A stretch of DNA of 64,000 nt from Trachythela sp. YZ-2020 (taxonomy: Eukaryota > Cnidaria > Anthozoa > Malacalcyonacea > Clavulariidae), in NCBI GenBank assembly GCA_016169945.1, contig JADLSH010000193.1, forward strand, positions 496,001 through 560,000, given 5' to 3'. The notes beneath the pieces are model-generated. The model made no database searches. It was not told where the DNA came from and saw only the letters and a list, made by a program, of their open reading frames with translations. Shown here in pieces: positions 11,329-22,975 of this stretch (positions are counted from its first letter, which is position 1; each line of letters begins with the position of its first letter). The translations under genes were made by a program, and so were the position numbers.

Positions 11329-13333
11329 CAGAACTTCGGAAATGCTCAATTCCGATGCTCAATTCCGTTGTGAATGCAAATACAAATAGAACAATTTTTA
11401 AGGAGCACCGCTCTCAAATAAGCGCCGCATTAAAAACACTAAAAATTAAACAACGCGATGACGGTAAGTGTGGTAGACGGAAATAAAACGGAAACGCGCA
11501 ATTCCGTTGTCGTGACAGTACGTGCTGAACATAACGTCAGCCACCAAATCAAAAGATGACAAAACATCTGACAATCGGTTTACCTGGATTAATGTTTGCC
11601 TGGTTTTTTGTTTCTGTAAGAAACTTTGTCAAATATATAATTTATTGACGATGGGCCTTTGTTTGGAACGCTAAATTTTGTTACATTTTGCTAAATTTTG
11701 TTTCAAATGTTCACAAGTCGGAATTTGATGAATAGAAATATTCTTTCCTACTTGGCATAACACTCCAAACATTAGTTGTTATTTCGTATACTTGAAGAGT
11801 TGTTTCAAATGACGCGATATTTCTTACTTGCATGCAAACGCCTTTGAAAGAGGGCATTCTTGAAACATTTTTTATGGACACAGAATTTACGCCCGAAACT
11901 TAACTTTTTCCATGACGACATTTATTATCGAATACTTCTCGAAATCATCGAAATTATGTTCTATAGTGACATCAAATTGGTCCAGTTCGTGACAGTTGAA
12001 GAAGAAGTCGAAAACGAAAAGCATGTGACAATGAGTAGCGTATACCATACGATAAATTTGAAGTGCTCAACATCCCACGATTAATCCCACGATTTGCACA
12101 GTTAGGTTTTTGTTATTATGCTAAATTTTGTTGTTTATATATACTTGAATACACTAACGTGCATGGCAGTTATTTCTATATATAGGCGCGCTTTACGTAA
12201 CACAATCAGTATTAAATTTTAACCCTGTACTCACCCTATAGACTACCTGTGACGAAGGACCTTACTCGAAGCATCTGGTAAATGTCGTGTACTTCTTCTC
12301 CTGCATATATATTACTTCAGGCTTGCGAGAAAGAACCATATCAATGGAATTGGTGTTCGTATAAAATAATTCAAGCAAAGTAAAATAGGTGCAATAATTA
12401 AGTAATTTACTATGTCTATAAGTATATAATCGAGCCCACACGTGCGTAATAGGCGTCTATTAACTCTATATTTATGTCTTAGTACTCTTATATATATATA
12501 TATATGTTCGTGAGGGTTAAAAAATTAAGGTTTTTCTAGCATATTCAAAATTAAGTGTTTAACTATATGTGCTTTATACAAAAGTTTTATGCATATATTT
12601 GTAACATTCGTTACTGATTATTCGGTAAGATATAAAAATGAGAACTTATGATTCACCAGCCTTTTGAAAGGTGTGTTACTTTATATATTATATGACGGTT
12701 ATAAATATTGGCTTTCCGTCCAACCTTCCAGCAACATCGTAAGTGGGTAGCATAAAGCATGCTGTTCAAGGAAAAGCACTAAAAGAAAAAAGGGCCTCAT
12801 GCTTGACGGCCTAATAAAATGCGCATTCTTTCACATTAAATCTTGCCGAAAGAATGAAATACCAATCAATCTTTACGGCAATAAAAAAGTTCGCCACTCG
12901 ATTGAAAAAAATGAGAATTTCACTCAAAAAAATATCGATATCCAATTGTTAAAAATTCAGCATCAACTCAATTTCAGATTTAAATTCAATCAGATTTAAC
13001 TTCATGGTTGAAAATGAATCAAATCGAATGTACTGTACATTCTTTGTACGAAACATGAAGCCAGTGTTTATATAAATATCTGGAATAACGTTGGCGAATC
13101 GTGACCCAAATTTTCGAATTATAAGTTATAAGTGCAAATCGTATTATCCGGGAAATCATAATTATTATCATTCGCAAATAAATATAATCGTGATGTTTTC
13201 CACAAAAACAAAACAATTATATACAAGTCGCCATGGAAGCCTACAAAATACCATAGTAATTATTGTCCTTGTATATTAAAGCAATTTTTGCTTACTAAGA
13301 ATTTCGTCATTTCCAGAAAACGAGCACAATAAT

Positions 13334-16300
13334 GGGCAATTCCAGCTATCGCAATGCATGCCGGTAGAAGTGGTTATTTTTCCATTTCGCGCCAAATGGC
13401 GGACGGAAAATGTGTATTTTAAACGAAGCTATATTTTTACATTTTTATGCTTTATCTTTCGCTCCAAACACTGGTTTAAAAGTTATATTTTTAGCAGAGG
13501 TGATCAGGACTCATAAACGTAAGTTTCAACGAAATCCATTCGATAATTCGCGAGAAAATTGCTTTCGAGTTGACACAGGAGTGAAGCAAATTTGGCAAAA
13601 AGCTGGCTTCGAAAACTACTCTGTCGCACGTTTTGAAGTAAATAAAGTGATCGGTAAGAGCACTGTAGACAATTTAAGTAACTCTGTAACCAAATAATCT
13701 AGATTTATTGTTTTTATGTATTTCTGACTGCTTGATTTCTACGTACAGGCAGTTAAAAATCAAAATGTTTTAGCCGACATTTTGTCAACATGTCCCAGAG
13801 GCATGGCTTCACTTTGACATGGTTTGTCGCGAAAACAAACCCGGTTTACTAGCAACTTTCTCGTTATTTCCGAACAGTATTGACTGTAAAATACATCTGC
13901 TTTGCTGTTGACTTTATCTTGGCTATATTTTTGGTTGTGACCACATGTGTTTATAGAATAGTTGCAAAAATTAGTGTTTTGGTTGCTGTGTGTATGCAAA
14001 AGGTTGTATTTTTAAGAAGCCCTTCCATTAAAATAACTGGAAATATATTATATGCAAAGTCCTTTGTCTGCCACTAGTGACTACCAGTGATTGCTGAAAG
14101 TTGTTAACAAACAGCCCTTTGTCCCATGATATACTGTAGTTCAACTATAATTGTTTAGGGGCTGTTCATAAGACCCATGCTCGCTATGGCAGCTATGCCC
14201 ATACCAAGATTACTTCAAAAATTGTTTTATATATATCTGTAACCTTGGGGTCCAGTGTCGGCTGCAGCCAAAAATATACAACACTGCTAGTCCCACAACA
14301 TTCGGAAGGGTTGTCGTTGCAGCCCATGACTGCCCGCTTGCTAGGACCAAGGCCAGATTTTGGTGTACATGCTGGGGGAGGTGAAATAAACATGCTGAAG
14401 GGAGGTGCAGTGTAAAGTAAAAAATGTTACTTTATGTATGTAATGTAATGTATGTATTTATGCATTATGATTGTGTGACTCATCCAATTGAAATTGTGTT
14501 TGACCAAAACTTGGCCAGTTGGTTGTAATGGTTCTGTTATTATTCAATATTAAATTTGATACATCATTTAACTGTTAACAAGGGGAGGTGTATAAATTAC
14601 CAGGGGTGGCACAAAAATTCTCAGGGGAGGTGCAAAATTATCCCAGGAGATGTGCTCAGCTCCCCTCAAAATCCGGCCATGCTAGTGACTAAGTGGCCGT
14701 TGGACTAAGGCAACATCTCCACATTACTGGGTTCGCATGAAACTTTCAAGTGGGTCAAACTGGTAGGGCTAGGCCTTGAAAGGTCTGGACTCCCCTCCAA
14801 GACTTCTATTCTATTCAATCCACACCAAACATTCTAGATTGTGAATCATTATTGGGAGGGAGGGAGGGAGGTTGGCAGTGAACAAACCAAACTGTTGTGG
14901 ACCATCAGATCAGTTTCTGCTTCTCTTCCTGCTTCATGAAGGGTCTGCAACTGTATGTCACTCAAGTAAATCAATTAAAAAATTGATCAAGTTCACAGGG
15001 TGTGGATGAAATCTGGTTCAGATTGGCACTTCCAAAGGGGCACCTTAGGTCCCTGTTTAAGACATCTTACTAAGAGGGGGAGATATCTTCCTAAGAGGGG
15101 AGTGGAGAGAGTGAGCAAACTTCCCATTTCCTTTAGGGTGGAGTGTGAACATTTTCTGTAATTACCTATTTTGCAAAATATACACTAATTTCATTTTCCA
15201 GGAAATATGATTATATCATTTCTTTCTGTTGGCTTGGATAGCCAACACATATTAGGCACGTGACAAGCTTGCAAGGTGAGCTAGCATGATTTGCCAAGGC
15301 CATCATCAGCCTACAATTATAACTCATGTGGACATTTAGGTGGGAATTAAATAAATAAAACCTTGGACTTCAAAAGTAAACAAAAGTAATTGAGTTGGCC
15401 ATTATAATAATAAAGACAAAATCTTTAAAAATGCCAATTCTTACTATTGGGCACACTAAAACCACCTAACCTCTTTATCTACAACAATTGTCATGAATGT
15501 ACCAACTGTGATCAGCAGCAACATGCACCTAGTCAGCAACATGCACCTTTAATTTTCCCCAAGGTGTTCAACTTCCACGGCATTTACATTAAAGTAAGCA
15601 TATCTGCATGAATGCATATTCAACAGTTATTTACATATTGGTTTTAGTTGTGTTGGAAAGAATAAATTGATACTTCCTAACTTCCATAAACTTTGTGGAA
15701 GAATAGGGGCAGGTTATTAACAACTTTACAAACCCTAAAATTCAAGAACCCACTCTTCCTGGGGCATAGACACTGCACCTCCCCTAAAATTTATTTCAGC
15801 ATGTACACCAAAATCTGGCCTTGGTCCTAGCAAGCGGGCAGTCATGGGCTGCAACGACAACAACCCTTCCGAATGTTGTGGGACTAGCAGTGTTGTATAT
15901 TTTTGGCTGCAGCCGACACTGGACCCCAAGGTTGCAGATATATATAAAACAATATATGACGCAATCTTGGTATGGGCATAGCTGCCATAGCAAGCACGGG
16001 TCTTATGAACAGCCCCTAAACAATTATAGTTGAACTACAGTATATCATGGGACAAAGGGCTGTTTGTTAACAACTTTCAGCAATCACTGGTAGTCACTAC
16101 TTACTGTCTGGAGTAGTGGCAGACAAAGACTTTAATGGAAGGGCTTCTTAAAAATACAACCTTTTGCATACACACAGCAACCAGAACACTAATTTTTGCA
16201 ACTATTCTATAAACACATGTGGCCACAACCAAAAATATAGCCAAGATAAAGTCAACAGCAAAGCAGATGTATTTTACAGTCAATACTGTTCGGAAATAAC

Positions 16301-16869
16301 GAGAAAGTTGCTAGTAAACCGGGTTTGTTTTCGCGACAAACCATGTCAAAGTGAAGGGACATGTTGACAAAAATGTCGACATGTTGACATGCCTCTGGGA
16401 CATGTTGACAAAATGTCGGCTAAAACATTTTGATTTTTAACTGCCTGTACGTAGAAATCAAGCAGTCAGAAATACATAAAAACAATAAATCTAGATTATT
16501 TGGTTACAGAGCTCCATTTGAAGGGGTAAATTGTCTACAGTGCTCTTACCGATCACTTTATTTACTTCAAAACGTGCGACAGAGTAGTTTTCGAAGCCAG
16601 CTTTTTGCCAAATTTGCTTCACTCCTGTGTCAACTCGAAAGCAATTTTCTCGCGAATTATCGAATGGATTTCGTCGAAACTTACGTTTATGAGTCCTGAT
16701 CACCTCTGCTAAAAATACAACTTTTAAACCAGTGTTTGGAGCGAAAGATAAAGCATAAAAATGTAAAAATATAGCTTCGTTTAAAATACACATTTTCCGT
16801 CCGCCATTTGGCGCGAAATGGAAAAATAACCACTTCTACCGGCATGCATTGCGATAGCTGGAATTGCCC
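13334..16869. mobile_element. 3.5-kb transposable element with about 1.1-kb terminal inverted repeats
   Basis: Left arm 13334-14414 and right arm 15770-16869 are near-identical reverse complements; the ends read GGGCAATTCCAGC and GCTGGAATTGCCC. The related locus at 20690-20712 lacks the element and reads CACAATAATTCCTATTTTC straight through. That defines the ends and leaves at most an AT dinucleotide as target duplication. The arms carry mirror-image open frames (13410-13697 and 16491-16793; 13880-14077 and 16101-16283) that resemble no transposase I know. The 1.36-kb centre is non-coding. It is probably a non-autonomous DNA transposon of unassigned superfamily. Confidence 0.85.
14415..15769. 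other. Unique centre of the long inverted-repeat element
   Basis: No coding frame of note is present. Words such as GGGGAGGTG and CTCCCCTC recur (about 14580-14670, 14790, 15070-15110) and also occur at the inner ends of both arms, so the centre shares low-complexity composition with them. Confidence 0.6.
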
Positions 16870-16998
16870 ATTCCTATTTTCAGAATCATTTTGTTTAAAG
16901 TATATTTTTAAGAAATCCACTCGCGTCGATCGGCGATAGAAGAAAATAAAGAAGAAAAGTTAAATACACTAAATTTCGTCAAAGTGCCATATGAAAAT

Positions 16999-17514
16999 AA
17001 CGTGACCGGACGTTTCGCCGACAGTCATTTGGCCGACAGACACAAGGCAGACAGACGTTTGACCGACAGTACCTTTTAACGACAGACATTTAGCCGACAG
17101 GACATTTGGTCGAAACGATATTTAGCGGACAGGACATTTGGCCGACAAGGCACTAGACCGACAGACGTTTGACCGACAAGACATGTTTATTTTCTAAAAT
17201 AATGCTCACGGGTAATATGACTCAATTTAAGACTCAAAGCGATTGTGAGTTATTTGGTTTTAAACGCCGACAGTTTTTGGACTATATACGTGCTATTGCA
17301 CATAACCTGTAAATATGCGTGAAAGTTACAGTAAATGTTATTTCAAGATGTTAAAATAATATAGACGACTTCAAATAATTGAATGTCGGTGAATTGTTTG
17401 TCGGTGAAATGTCCTGTCGGCCAAATGTCTTGTCAGTTAAATGCCCTGTCGGCAAAACGTCCGTCGGTCAAATGTCTGTCGGCCAAATGTCTGTCGGCCA
17501 AACGTCTGCGCACC
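16999..17514. mobile_element. About 0.5-kb MITE with inverted arrays of a roughly 20-bp subrepeat
   Basis: The left arm is a run of degenerate units of the form GACAGACGTTTGGCC. The right arm holds the same units in the opposite orientation, and an AT-rich centre (about 17190-17390) separates them. The element is flanked by TGAAAAT on both sides (16992-16998 and 17515-17521). The homologous site in unit 2 (about 20790-20805) has the flanks joined without it. It has no coding content. The superfamily is not assigned; a 7-8 bp duplication would be compatible with hAT-like insertion. Confidence 0.8.
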
Positions 17515-17574
17515 TGAAAATTAGTATAGCATGACTAATAACGGCACTGCAGATCACCGAACCTGGTATAAATT

Positions 17575-17885
17575 AAAGAACAATAATAAACGGTAATAAA
17601 ATGTCCGTTGGCCAGTTTCACTTTTGAAAAGGAGAATGTTCAAAGATCCAGAGTTTCTGGTGTATCGTCCACTAATGTCCTCTTTCCTCACAAATCGCTT
17701 AGATAAATACTGCGGTGCTGTTCCATTAAGGCATGTAAATGTGAGAATAGCATCACGGTAGAATAAGTGAGACTTAACAGGAATCCAGGGCAATTCTCTC
17801 ATTAAAGGAGTAATGCATGTGGGCGAATTTTCTTGAATCAGTTATTATTCGAATATCAAAATTCAGTACTGCTTGAAGTCTGCTG
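17575..17885 (-). pseudogene. CR1-like reverse-transcriptase C-terminal fragment
   Basis: On the minus strand, fragments read RLQAVLNFDIRIITDSRKF and, in a shifted frame, MRELPWIPVKSHLFYRDAIL, then CLNGTAPQYLSKRF and LNILLFKSETGQRTFYYR. These are the ordered motifs of the region after the palm in CR1-like ORF2. There is a frameshift near 17805 and no catalytic domain. It separates duplication unit 1 from unit 2. Confidence 0.8.
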
Positions 17886-17940
17886 ATGTTATTTGCAGTG
17901 ATGTTATTTGGGGAAAATTATATATGTACTATATATGGAC

Positions 17941-20857
17941 ATAATTGGTAACAGATGAAAAAGAAGTTGAAAACGAAAAGCTTGTAACGGTACTACAAAG
18001 TTCGAGAATTAAATTAATCCAGATTTACACAGTAAGGTTTTTGTTATTATACTAAATTTTGTTATTTATTCTTGGATACACTTATGTGCATGGCAGTTAT
18101 TTCTCTCTAGAACGCTTAATATTGTCTATGGTGCACTTTACGTAACACAATTTAGTAAATTTTAACCCTAGTGTACTCACCCTATACGGTGACGAAGGAC
18201 CTTACTCGAAACATCTGGTAAATGTCGTGTAATTCTTCTCCGGCATACTTCAGGCTTGCGAGAAAGAACCCAATGGAATTTGTATTCGTATAAAATATTT
18301 CCAGCAAAGTAAAATAGGTGCAATAATTGGGTAATTATATAACTGAGTAGTAATTAAAAAGTATATAATTGAGTCTATCACCGTCTGCACGAATAGCCCA
18401 TGACTTTATGTCTTAGTGGTCTTACATATGTTCAGTGAGGGTTAAAAATATAAGATTTTTCTAGCATATTCAAAATTAAGTGTTTAACTATATAAGTATG
18501 TACAAAACGGAAATGTGCTTTATGCATAATGCGCTTTCTAGAAAGTTTTATGCATGTAATCGTAACATTCGTTACTGATCGATTTTCTGGCAGGTTGACC
18601 TCCCTCAAAATACGAGTTTCAATAAAATGTAGTACTTGTTTCAAAGTTAATACTTTTCTTAAAATACTTTAATACTTTAATACGAGTTTAGTATAGTAAT
18701 ACTTTTATTGCAGTACTGCATGCTATTTCTGTACAGGTAGGCGTAAGGTGTTCTATCTACTGATTTTCTCCGAAAATGCTTCTATACTTCCGTGCAAATG
18801 TATTTTCATACCATACTCCATAAATCGAAAGTATCTGCCATGATATATGCAAGATATAAAAATGAGAACCTATGATTCACCAGCATTTTGAAAGGTGTGT
18901 TACTTTATATATTATATGACGGTTATAAATATTGGCTTTCCGTCCAACCTTCCAGCAACATCGTAAGTGGGTAGCATAAAGCATGCTATTATATTCACGG
19001 TAAAGCACTAAATAGTAAAGGGCCTTCATGACTGGATCTTACATTTTCTTACAGGTCGTAGTCAAAGAGTTAAGCTGAGCGACGACTGTTTTTCCGAATG
19101 GAAAACCGTACCGGCAGGTGTCCTGCAGGGGAAAGCTATAGGACCCTGGCTTTTCCTAGTCATGATAAATGACATCGACGTTACTGGCGACGCGACTGTC
19201 TTTGGAAATACGTTGACGACTCAACCATGCATGTCCGAAATTGTAAATAAAGATCAATCTAGTGCAATGCAAGTTTGTGTTAATGAATTCGCCTCGAAGT
19301 CTAGGAATGATGGTATGCAGTTAAAGGAATCTAAGTGTAAAGAATTTCGTATTGGCTTTTCAACTGTGGATGCCGAATTCGACCCTGTCATTATCAACAA
19401 TAATGAAATTGAAGTGGTCTCGTGTGCAAAACTGCTAGCGGCCTATCCATCTCTGACGACCTTAAATGGAAAACACATATCGAGAACGTATGTAAAAAGG
19501 TTTCATCTCGCTTATATTTTCTGAGACAACTGAAACGAGCTAAATTACCACCAGAATATCTTCTTTTGTTTTATGTCACTTGTATTCGGCCAGTTGCTGA
19601 ATATTCGTGTGAAGTGTTTCATGACTCTCTTTCAAAATATCCGTTTCAGATGATCTCGATAAACTTCAAGAACGGGCTTTCAGGATAATTTTTCCTCAAC
19701 ATCGGTATGAAAATGCACTTAACAAACTAGGTTTTATGTCACTGGCCGACCGAAGACAAAACCTGACAACCAAACTTTTTGAAAATATTGTTAATGATCG
19801 ACAAAACAAATTACATCATTATTACCGCAGTTAAACTCTTTTGAGGTATCTCTAAGAGAAAGAAGTACATTTCAAGTCCCTAACTATAAGACAATTAGAT
19901 TTAAAAACGATTTTGTTAATTGTAATTCTAGTAAATATATGGAACATAGTCATACCTAATGTGTTTTTAGCCTATGTAAATACTTAGCATAAACAGTTTC
20001 ATTAATTCTATATTTCTTTTTATATGGACACCTAAATTATTTAACCTAAATTATTGTTTAATATTTCTGTAAACTTGTCGTTATAATTCAGCCGAAGTAT
20101 AGTACCGAGGCTGCGAGTTAATGACGCCCTAAATGCGCATTCTTTCACATTAAATCTTGTCGAAAGAATGAAATACCACTATATATATTTCAAGACTGTT
20201 TTCCAACCAATCCTTACGGCAATGAAAAGGTTTGCCACTCGATTGAAAAAAATGAGAACTTCACCCAAAAATATCGACATCCAATCGTTAAAAAATCAGC
20301 ATCAACTCATTCAGATTTCACTTCAATCAGATTTATCTTCATGGTTGAAAATGAATCAAATCAAATGTACTGTATATTTTTTTGTACAAAACTTGAAGCG
20401 AGTGCTTATATATAAATATCTGGATTAACGTTGGCGAATCCGAATCGTGACCCAAATTTTCGAATTATAAGTTATAAGTGCAAATCATATTATCCAGGAA
20501 ATCATAATTGTTATCTTTCGCAAATAAATATAAAATCGTGATGTTTTCCACAAAAACAAAACAATTATATATATGTCGCCATGGAAGCCTACAAGGATCT
20601 TTTAAAATACCATGCATACATTAGTAATTGTCCTTGTATATTTAAGCAATTTTTGCTTACTAATAATTTCATCATTTCCAGAAAACGAGCACAATAATTC
20701 CTATTTTCAGAATCATTTTGTTCAAAGTATATATTTAAGGAATCCACTCACGTCGATCGGCTACCTTCTGTAGCCTTCGTCAAAGTGCCATATCAAAATT
20801 AGTATAGCATGACTAATAACGGCACTGATCGCCGAACCTCGTATAAATTAAAAAACA
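17941..20857. repeat. Direct-duplication unit 2 (carries a CR1-like insertion)
   Basis: This is the second copy of the unit described at 11976-17582. It lacks both DNA elements found in unit 1 but contains a CR1-like insertion at 19033-20120 that unit 1 lacks. Removing the three insertions leaves roughly 1.5-1.9 kb of alignable unit. Several hundred bases near 18540-18840 (ACTTTAATACTTTAATACG-type words) are also unique to this copy. Confidence 0.8.
19033..20120 (+). mobile_element. 5'-truncated, frameshifted CR1-like non-LTR retrotransposon
   Basis: The element starts inside the reverse-transcriptase domain. It reads VPAGVLQGKAIGPWLFLVM and then shifts frame, so that the YVDD catalytic box (TACGTTGACGAC near 19210) is out of frame with its upstream sequence. 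A further shift near 19425 leads into VSSRLYFLRQLKRAKLPPEY and the CR1-like C-terminus up to about 19832. The 3' UTR ends with CGAAGTATAGTACCGAGGC near 20093. ATGAC at 19028-19032 and 20121-20125 is a plausible target-site duplication, and unit 1 supplies the empty site near 12795-12815. Confidence 0.85.
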
Positions 20858-20997
20858 TTATAAAATAACATGTTTACTATACGCGAGCTGTGATTGGTCA
20901 ATACCCGTGCAGGATGAGACAATCATGCACGGAAAATTTTAGACGCTTCGCGGGGTTTTTAAAATGTCCGTTGTTTCTTTGTCGTTATTTTAAAAAA

Positions 20998-21090
20998 TAG
21001 TTACCGAATGGTTTTCCGTGCAGGATTGTGTGATCCTAACGCGTGTTAGGATCACGCAATCCTGCACGGAAAACCATTCGGTAATCCTTT
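20998..21090. repeat. Near-perfect 40-bp-arm palindrome
   Basis: The arm beginning TTACCGAATGGTTTTCCGTG is repeated as its reverse complement after a 4-base centre, with about one mismatch in 40. A shorter related hairpin (CCGTGCAGGATGAG facing CATGCACGG) lies at about 20910-20940 next to TGATTGGTCAATA. Together they look like a foldback element of about 220 bp (20869-21092). No coding content is present. Confidence 0.75.
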
Positions 21091-21092
21091 AA

Positions 21093-22135
21093 TAATAAAC
21101 AAGTATTCGATTAATATGTACCTTTATTAGTTCACCAAATGGCACTGACCACGGATTCGTCTTGCTATGTTCTGCTCACAAAATTATGTTTGTATATATT
21201 TGAACATAATCGTCTATCTGACTTGAACACTCGTATTTATATCCGACTGCACCATTAAAAAACAATCGCAATTCTATACGCGGATGCAAACCACGCATTT
21301 TCATAGTATTGTTTATTTTATTTGAAGTGCTTTCCCACTAGCCATCCTTAGAAAGCCAGACGCGGGGTTTCTGTATATTATACAATTGTTATATATTCCG
21401 CATTGAATGTTTTGTAGATATGCTGGGACTATGAATTAGTAGAGAAAATATATAATTATTGGGCTAAGTGTTGAAATTGACAATTTTAATTAAACCACTT
21501 TAAAAGAAATTGCATCACTAAATGCACACTTTATTGAATTAGCCAATTTATATTCTTCCATATTTGGCGATGAAACTAACAGCTAGCGAAGAATACAATG
21601 AAACAGGGGTTTATAGGAAGCGGGCGACCGGGGGGGAAGAGCTCGGTGCCAACCATGGTGGCAAGCTTCCTACGCCCCTGCAATGAAAATATGAAATTTA
21701 GATCTATTGTTAGAAGTACACGGTACTATACAATCACAACAAAAGGTAAATGTATGCAATGTATGCATATATCTCAATATAATTCAGGTGGAATCGGGAA
21801 AGAGGGAGTCTCACCCAGACACAACAGCAATTTCCTTGTCAAATTTTTAGAAACCGGAGTAAATCATTAAAATATTAGGAAATTGTTATCCCTCAAATAT
21901 GCCACATGACGAGGTAAACGATATTTGTTGGCCACATGGCTTAAAATATCATTCGCAGACCTGCAATTGCAAATTCACCACTCATTTAGGCTCGCAATCT
22001 GGATTTGACTGGAGCCGCTTCGCAAGCGCAGAAGTCCTGAGTACGAGGTAATTTTGTGGCTTACGAAAATCCGAGATTGGAATGAGGGTAATTTTATAGT
22101 CGCCTGGCTGCCCCGTGGCAGATATGGCCCACCTA
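21093..22135. other. Intergenic DNA without recognisable genes
   Basis: Nothing coding was recognised. A small foldback pair at about 21604-21681 (CAGGGGTTTATAGGAAGC facing GCTTCCTACGCCCCTG) suggests another short transposon remnant. Confidence 0.5.
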
Positions 22136-22466
22136 TACCAAATTAATGGTTGCAACCAACCATTTCATATTAGTTGCAATAACCAATTATTTATGGTTAT
22201 AACCAATTTATAATTGGTTATTTCTAAATGTCACCAGTTATACCTCATGGATACCAAATAGTAATTGGTCAATTTAACCAAATTTTATTGGTTGTTACTA
22301 AATAAATTTGGTTGTTTTGACCAATATGATATTTGATTTCCTTTTTACCATGCAATTATTAATTGGTTAATATAACCATTATAATTTGGTTTTAACCAAT
22401 TTAATTGATTGAATCAACCATTTTTAATGGTTGTAACTTTTTTTTTGGTCATTTTAACCATTCAGT
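22136..22466. repeat. Dense array of inverted ATTGGTT/AACCAAT words
   Basis: About 330 bases are built almost wholly from ATTGGTT-like words and their reverse complement AACCAAT at irregular short spacing, so many alternative hairpins are possible. No single long arm dominates. No coding content is present. It could be a degenerate foldback element or a CCAAT-motif cluster; the even coverage favours a repeat. Confidence 0.7.
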
Positions 22467-22975
22467 TTTTACAGTGCATGCAGCGACCAAAAAGAACAAG
22501 ACAAGCTATACGAGTTCGACAAGTGCAGTTTAAGTCATCTTCGATAAGACTTTTTTCACCTCTATAGACTATACTGCACAAATAGCATAAAATGACATGT
22601 TGTTGAATTGATACTGAAGGATGTCAAAATGTCGGAGAATGACAATCCTTGGTAATAAAACATAGCCTTATATATACAGCCAATTCGAAAAAGGTTGTCC
22701 TTCAAAATATCTTAAACCTTAAACATTGAGACTTAGATTGGACATTAGCTGAGTAAACCAATTATCCCTACATCGTAAGTGTTTATTATATGCTCTTGCA
22801 TTGTTACAAAGCAAATTTCCCGAGTTAAAGACTCTAAATAGGAAGTTATCCATCATCCCTTGCGCGCTCAATGTTTAAGGTTTAAGATATAATATGTATA
22901 TAGCCAGTAGCTCGGAGTAAGCAAGTCAGCAAACAAAGAGCCATAAGCGTGGGCTAATTATTTTAATCATCATTA
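22467..22975. other. Intergenic DNA without recognisable genes
   Basis: AT-rich sequence with no coding frame or clear repeat structure. The phrase AACCTTAAACATTGAG near 22710 has a mirrored counterpart, CTCAATGTTTAAGGTTTAAG, near 22867, so another loose inverted repeat (about 22700-22890) may be present. Confidence 0.45.

Larger units (their letters stand above)
11976..17582. repeat. Direct-duplication unit 1 (carries two later insertions)
   Basis: Sequence from 11976 to 13333, 16870 to 16998 and 17515 to 17582 matches unit 2 (17941-20857) in order and orientation, with scattered substitutions and indels. Clear anchors include GAAAACGAAAAGC (12009/17970), GCGCATTCTTTCACATTAAA (12819/20134) and AGTATAGCATGACTAATAAC (17524/20802). 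Unit 1 is interrupted by a 3.5-kb inverted-repeat element and a 0.5-kb repeat-armed element, both absent from unit 2. No gene was recognised in the ancestral unit. Confidence 0.85.

Noticed and set aside
13410..13697. 95-residue frame in the long inverted-repeat element as a transposase
   Set aside because: It is mirrored in the opposite arm (16491-16793), has no recognisable DDE or other catalytic pattern, and the two arms would then encode the same short protein twice.
22136..22466. CRISPR-like array
   Set aside because: Words are in both orientations at irregular spacing, with no constant spacers; the DNA is clearly eukaryotic.
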